Positions 63,058 to 64,000 of a stretch of 64,000 bases of DNA are shown in pieces (the stretch's first letter is position 1; every line of letters begins with the position of its first letter). A model generated the notes under the pieces. The model was not told where the DNA came from. It saw only the letters and a list, made by a program, of their open reading frames with translations, and made no database searches. The position numbers were made by a program, and so were the translations under genes. Source of the stretch: Vanessa cardui (taxonomy: Eukaryota > Arthropoda > Insecta > Lepidoptera > Nymphalidae); contig NC_061151.1 of assembly GCF_905220365.1 (NCBI RefSeq), positions 6,008,197 to 6,072,196 on the forward strand, in the 5' to 3' direction.

Positions 63058-63300
63058 TAAATAAATAAATATGAGAAAACATCACATACATTACTCTGAT
63101 CCCAATGTGAGTAGCTAAAGCACTTGTGTTATGGAAAATCAGAAGTGACGATACCACAAACACCCAGACCAAGACAACATAGAAAACTAATGATAATCTA
63201 CATCGACGTCGGGAATCGACCTCGGGACCTTGGAGTGGCGTACCCATGAATATGAATAAACCACCACTCACCTACACACCACTCGACCACGGAGGTCGTC
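63058..63300 (-). mobile_element. SINE-2, full length
   Basis: ATAAATAAATATGAGAAAAC to CACTCGACCACGGAGG. A 25-bp ATATGAATAAACCACCACTC segment replaces the usual bases after ACCCATGA. Confidence 0.88.
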
Positions 63301-63616
63301 ATGGATATCATATTTTTCTCGGCCAATGATATCATCTTTTTCTTATGATTTTTTTTCGATGGAAAATCACCTCTCCGCGTTTCCTCCACGTAAGGATATG
63401 TAGGGTTTGCTAGCACTGAATACCCGCTAAAAACCAGCAGATCTCACTCCCTTTTTTCACTTCCACCGCCCTTTTCACATCGTTCAGGAAAGCTATCCGT
63501 AATAAATAACTCCTTAAGAAACTATCCAATTCTTTATCAATACTAAATTGAATCAAAATCGGATCAAGATAATCTCGTGTAGATTTAAGAAATACACCAA
63601 TAAACGTATACAGGTA
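63301..63616. other. Spacer
   Basis: TCAAAATCGGATCAAG near 63554 hints at an eroded Helitron-like piece. The 72-codon - frame from 63628 has no signature. Confidence 0.35.
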
Positions 63617-63951
63617 TAGGTATGACACACAGATGTAGCATCGGAAAATGCAATGAAATGATCGTAAAACCGATTACTGCTGATTCACACAACCAATAGA
63701 AATAGCTCCCTATCGCGCCACTCGACGCTATTCGTCGCTATAGATTCTCGCGTCAGTTCAACCCGAGACAGCGAGTGCGTGTAAAGCGACGCGTCGAATT
63801 GACGAATACATTAGGTCATATGATATTACAAGTTATTACGTTTGTGTAAAGATCATATTCACATGAGAAATAAATATTGATAATTTGGGATAGCGTACTT
63901 AATTCGGTTGTGATCGGTTTTACGATGCTACATCTATGTTGTGTCGTACTA
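63617..63951. mobile_element. MITE copy 2
   Basis: TAGGTATGACACACAGATG, TAGCATCGG at the left; GATGCTACATCTATGTTG, TGTCGTACTA at the right; TA on both sides. The interior matches the 26138 copy (CGATTACTGC, GCTCCCTATCGCGCCACTCG, TATTACGTTTG). Confidence 0.85.
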
Positions 63952-64000
63952 TACATGTTTTGTAACTTGCCAAGTCATACGGATACAAGCAAAAGTTACC

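Noticed and set aside
63410..63628. 72-codon frame on -
   Set aside because: Begins at the edge of the MITE and contains an eroded Helitron-like word; no independent support.

Overview
The window is AT-rich animal DNA and looks lepidopteran, probably from a butterfly. The pointers are tRNA-derived SINEs, short CTAGT-ended Helitron-like elements, RTE 3' ends with GATGATG tails and a LINE with a TTTTGATTTGATT tail. I know these repeat types from lepidopteran genomes, and I cannot name the species. No bacterial-type operon, CRISPR array, phage or rRNA gene is visible. It reads as intergenic or long-intron DNA. Nearly every short open frame falls inside a repeat. One stretch looks like a host exon: 42169-42621 (+), with a splice acceptor, 150 codons and a stop.

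Family names used here. SINE-1: tRNA-derived, A box TGGCCCAGTGG, B box GGTTCAAACCC, 3' end GGCTGTTGTTGTTG; strand + runs from tRNA head to tail. SINE-2: tRNA-derived, A box TGGTCGAGTGG, B box GGTTCGATTCC, 3' end in a TATTTATTTA-like tail. SIR-B: about 290 bp, starts CTTGGTGGTAGGGC and ends ACCATAAAAAA; strand + ends in poly-A. LINE-C: 5'-truncated LINE ends whose longer copies keep the last codons of the RT open frame. HLE-1, HLE-2 and HLE-3: three short Helitron-like families starting TC and ending CTAGT; strand + ends in CTAGT. REP-I: an unnamed repeat of about 165 bp. Summing my intervals, roughly 40% of the window is recognisable repeat.

Layout. 0-7 kb: an RT-coding LINE fragment at the left edge, then mixed SINEs and Helitron-like pieces. 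7-20 kb: dense repeats, two (AT)n arrays and an RTE tail. 20.2-24.7 kb: mostly single-copy, with CpG-rich patches at 20.8-21.0 and 23.2-23.3 kb that could be promoters. 24.7-29 kb: repeats, a 338-bp MITE, a nested REP-I cluster and an RTE 3' end. 30-31.4 kb: single-copy, with AACCGGTT motifs. 33.3-33.9 kb: a complete non-autonomous hAT element with an 8-bp target-site duplication. 34-42 kb: nested repeats and a CCAAT-rich patch near 40 kb. 42.2-42.6 kb: the exon. 43.8-47.8 kb: mostly single-copy apart from SIR-B and LINE-C copies at 44.8-45.5 kb, with an ATGGCG-rich patch. 48-64 kb: dense repeats again, two local tandem duplications and a second copy of the MITE.

I found no new gene system. 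The more unusual signals are four long perfect fold-back palindromes, at least two of which appear to have rewritten known repeats; the orphan exon; two segments shared with preserved reading frame; and several nested insertions that give a relative order of transposition. All boundaries were read by eye; most repeat ends are good to about 5-15 bp.
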